Origin: Onchocerca volvulus
Lineage: Eukaryota > Nematoda > Chromadorea > Rhabditida > Onchocercidae
Direction of reading: 5' to 3'
Assembly: GCA_000499405.2 (NCBI GenBank)
Contig: HG738139.1
Location: 4,984,616 to 5,048,615 of the forward strand
DNA: 64,000 nucleotides
Below, piece after piece: positions 61,275 to 64,000 of this stretch (positions are counted from its first letter, which is position 1; each line of letters starts with the position of its first letter). A program made the position numbers and the translations under genes. The notes under the pieces are model-generated. The model was not told where the DNA came from. It did not search any database and was given only the letters and a program-made list of their open reading frames with translations.

Positions 61275-63662
61275 CCTCAGCATCTCCTAGTGCACATACT
61301 TAAAATTAAAATTATTCACCTCATGAGACGTATCACTAAACGTGATCATTTGACTAATTAGTATATGATTCTCAAAATTCTCATTGGATTATGTTTGCAT
61401 AATTAATGATTCAAAATACTTCATTTTAAGTGAATTTGCTTTAAAATTCACTTTTTCCTACTCCTTTCTAACTCTTTTCCCAATTCATAACTCGAAGAAA
61501 AAAAAAAAGAATTTTCTCCTGTTATTTTCATTACTGTGTGATAGATAAAAATACTTGAGAAATGAAAAAAATCATGCCTTAATCACTTCACATCTCTGTA
61601 AAGTTCTAATGCTCTTTTGCTTTTTTACTTTTTACTTTCCTGGCTCCATTATTATAGACAAAATGATTTCCAAATCAGCACATGGTATTGTAAATCAGAA
61701 TCGCAGTCATGCAATTTGAACAGTTGCTATTAAATCCTGTTTTTAAGGAAGCAAAAACGTCATTTCACATCATTTCCAAAAACCTAATTTTTTAATCTAA
61801 ATTTCGTTGACTGTTTCGCACAGAAGAGATGGGATCAAACCTATCATAATGGAGTAAAAAATCAAGACCATTTTTCTTTTCAATTTTTCGATTATTTCAT
61901 CTGAAATACATCTCATTTGTTCAAAACTCTGCGAACACATAGATTTCTGATTCTGTATCGTTTTATAATTTCAATTGTTGATAACCGGTCGTCTTCACTC
62001 TATGTTTATAACTTTCAGCTGTCTTCACAAAAATTTTCAAGTCTAAGTACTTGAAAAACAACTTTTTAGGATTGATTAGAAACTTCAACTAAATTTAGTC
62101 TCGTACTATCAAGATTTTTCAGCTGTTCAGTGTAGGCACACTTCACGACATCTATATGTCAAACGATGTGTTATAAGCTTACTGAGATAGTCGTGAAATC
62201 ACGTTTACTTCATTCTGTAACTGAAATGCTTATGAATTTGTGTACTGCACTTAAACTGATATTTGCAACTCAGAACTGAGATCTTAAATGTCATGGAAAG
62301 CTAGATTTCTGCTAAAACGGGTATATTTGTGCATTTATCATTTGTCTGCTTGCTGATAAAAGATATATCGCGTTGTTTTCTTACGAATATTACTTATTAA
62401 CACAAAATGCACTGACAAGAAGCAGCAGCTGAAGTCGAAACACTACCAAAGCAGGTGACAAATGAAACACACCTTGATGTCAGCTCTTTCCTCATTATAC
62501 AAGTGATTTTAATTTTCTTCCCAGGAAAAAAGCTGTTGCGAAGACATTGCAAAATTCAATTGAAAATTGTACGTTTTCTATCCGTAGATCTTGACGTCTA
62601 TGACATGCCGAAATCCATGGATAGTAAGCGTATGGTTTTCAGCTGAATTTTGAATTCATCGATTAAATTCGGAAGTGGAAAAGGTGTGAAAGGCATTCGA
62701 AGTGCAGTATTTAAGAATAAATAAGTGCGATAGAATTTTTTCATTAAAAAACGAACTATCACTGCAAGATTTATTTTATAAGTCATAAGATTATTTTACA
62801 ATTTTTATTGCAGAAAGAATGAAGGAGAACGATATGTAGGTATGCATGGAAAGGGAGAATAAGAAGTAAGAAGGGAGAATATTTTAAAGTAAAAAAAATC
62901 TGGACGGGAAGAAAATAGATAAGATTCTGCTGCTTTCAGTGTTATCAGCGAGATAATAAAGCTCATAACAGCAGCAACAAAATATTAATTATACTGAGAT
63001 AAACAATATACTAAAGTATATATTTATACACATCAATTTTTATTTAAATAAAAAAAGATATCTCCTTATCACCAAAAAGAGAAATTCACTTAATCTTCCA
63101 ACAAATTTTAATAAGTCCCAGAAATGAGGAAATCATCACGATTTTCGGAAAGAGAAAATCATCACAAATGAGACAATATCTGAATCGTAGCTTTTGTTGA
63201 ACTCAGTTGACTTTACTGTATGTTGCACAACTGCTCAATTTAGAAGTTCACGTTGGACCATTTTAATCTATTTTTTCTCTACAACAAGACAGCAAGATTT
63301 TGGAACAAAGTAAAATCGGAAGAAATGCCCCAAACATGAATATTAAAAAGAGGAAGAAAACTCAAAATTACACTTGCAAGTGGCTATATAAAGAAAAAAA
63401 AAAACAAACCATTCTACTATTTAATTCCACAACCTATCTGTCTCAAAAAACCAGTGATGACACCAGAAAAGTATAACCGAAAAATTGATATTTACAAGAA
63501 CTGAGCTAATATTGTGGCACTCATTCATTGATGTGGTTACCCTTCTATTATTAATATACATTCGTCTGTGAAACAGTTCAAAAAAATTTTGTGGATAAAT
63601 TATTATTGTTGCTCCAGTGTTGAACTTCAATGGACAAATTTCCAGTAGTAAAGTGGTATGTA
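61275..63662. other. intergenic region downstream of the SMARCAD1-like gene
   Basis: 2.4 kb holding the 3' UTR of the remodeller and a hairpin-forming element at 62551-62656 (listed separately). An ORF at 62455-62646 overlaps the hairpin and is judged non-coding. The rest is AT-rich with nothing I can assign. Confidence 0.5.
62551..62656 (+). other. imperfect inverted repeat forming a long RNA-like hairpin
   Basis: The 5' arm starts aaaattcaattgaaaattgt (62551 onward) and the 3' arm ends ttttcagctgaatttt (62656). They pair over about 40 positions around a loop of roughly 20 bases (about 62592-62612). Most differences between the arms become G:U pairs if the plus strand is transcribed (seven of ten transitions), leaving about four true mismatches. 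It could be a precursor hairpin for a small RNA or a relic of a palindromic transposon (MITE). No mature sequence can be identified. Confidence 0.5.
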
Positions 63663-63704
63663 TTAATGCACATTCGGTGCTGGTGGTTCAGGAGCATCAC
63701 CACC
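63663..63704 (-). CDS. possible last exon of a gene extending beyond the right edge
   Basis: Minus-strand tttttttcag precedes 14 codons reading GGDAPEPPAPNVH and a TAA. The Pro/Ala/Gly-rich, GC-richer peptide right after a strong acceptor suggests a terminal coding exon, phase 0. No upstream exon is visible up to position 64000, and no family can be named. Confidence 0.3.
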   Translation of the reverse strand, partial: GGDAPEPPAPNVH

Positions 63705-64000
63705 CTGAAAAAAACAAATTTCAGATTAAGGAACAGTGGCGATAGCAGATTTACAAAATCCTCCAATAAAAAAACCCATCTTTAAATTTTCCTAAATAAT
63801 AAGCAAAAAAAACGGTCCAGTTTAACTAAATAAAAACTCAATGTAGTAAAAAAAAAAAAAAAGAAAGAACGCGAGTTGTCTTATATTATACAAAACCGCA
63901 TTTTCGAAGATTCAAATTCATAACTGGAAAGAAAAGGATTTTTTGCTACCTCCTTTTTTTCACATTTCAGTTTATAAATTCAATTTTTTTTTTTTGTATG
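63705..64000. other. right-edge sequence, no feature seen
   Basis: AT-rich with A- and T-runs. If 63663-63704 is a real last exon, this is part of its upstream intron. Confidence 0.4.

Noticed and set aside
62380..62650. Possible two-exon small gene (KKQQLKSKHYQSR joined to KKAVAKTLQNSIEN)
   Set aside because: There is no in-frame start codon upstream, and the second part overlaps the hairpin, whose arms explain the open frame on both strands.
1..64000. tRNA, rRNA, spliced-leader RNA genes, CRISPR arrays and intact transposons
   Set aside because: No B-box-type GGTTCGAATCC motif with acceptor-stem pairing, no spaced identical repeats of CRISPR type, and no transposase or reverse transcriptase motif was seen on either strand.

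Overview
The window is nuclear DNA of a nematode, most likely a filarial worm. It is strongly AT-rich, genes are split into many small exons (30-285 nt) with short U-rich TTTCAG-type acceptors, and a decayed piece of a bacterial rseP gene of Rickettsiales/Wolbachia type sits between two nuclear genes, as expected for a past or present Wolbachia host. The reading frames of six complete or nearly complete genes were rebuilt by hand: for each, splice phases were tracked exon by exon, and the summed coding length of each complete gene is divisible by three. No tRNA, rRNA, CRISPR array or bacterial operon was seen.

Layout. 1-1576 (-): 5' part of the zeta subunit of the cytosolic chaperonin CCT (cct-6), running off the left edge. 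2823-7653 (+): a 645-aa S9 prolyl-oligopeptidase-family serine peptidase in 14 exons. 9155-27502 (-): a 26-exon, 1048-aa GRAF-type BAR-PH-RhoGAP-SH3 protein, convergent with the peptidase; a 4.7-kb intron carries coding-like segments of unknown origin. 27503-38124: 10.6 kb with no gene I can support, microsatellites included. 38125-40048 (-): a mitochondrial RbfA-like ribosome-maturation factor. 41490-41850 (-): the rseP-like fossil. 42045-44730 (-): AUP1 homologue (lipid-droplet/ER acyltransferase-like protein with CUE domain). 46540-51344 (+): a 424-aa single-pass membrane protein that I do not recognise. 53706-61274 (+): a 931-aa SMARCAD1/Fun30-type SNF2 remodeller, with an inverted duplicate of one of its own exons inside a downstream intron. 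63663-63704 (-): possible last exon of another gene.

The genes are unrelated housekeeping genes (protein folding, proteolysis, membrane and actin dynamics, mitochondrial translation, ER-associated degradation, chromatin), so there is no pathway-level cluster. From memory, the C. elegans homologues of cct-6, GRAF, AUP1 and SMARCAD1 all lie on chromosome III, which fits conserved nematode macrosynteny.

The points most worth attention are the exon-9 inverted duplication in the SMARCAD1 gene, the rseP fossil whose three HExxH residues are all changed, two introns that seem to need GC donors, a hairpin near 62.6 kb whose arm differences are mostly compensated by G:U pairs on one strand, and the unrecognised membrane protein.
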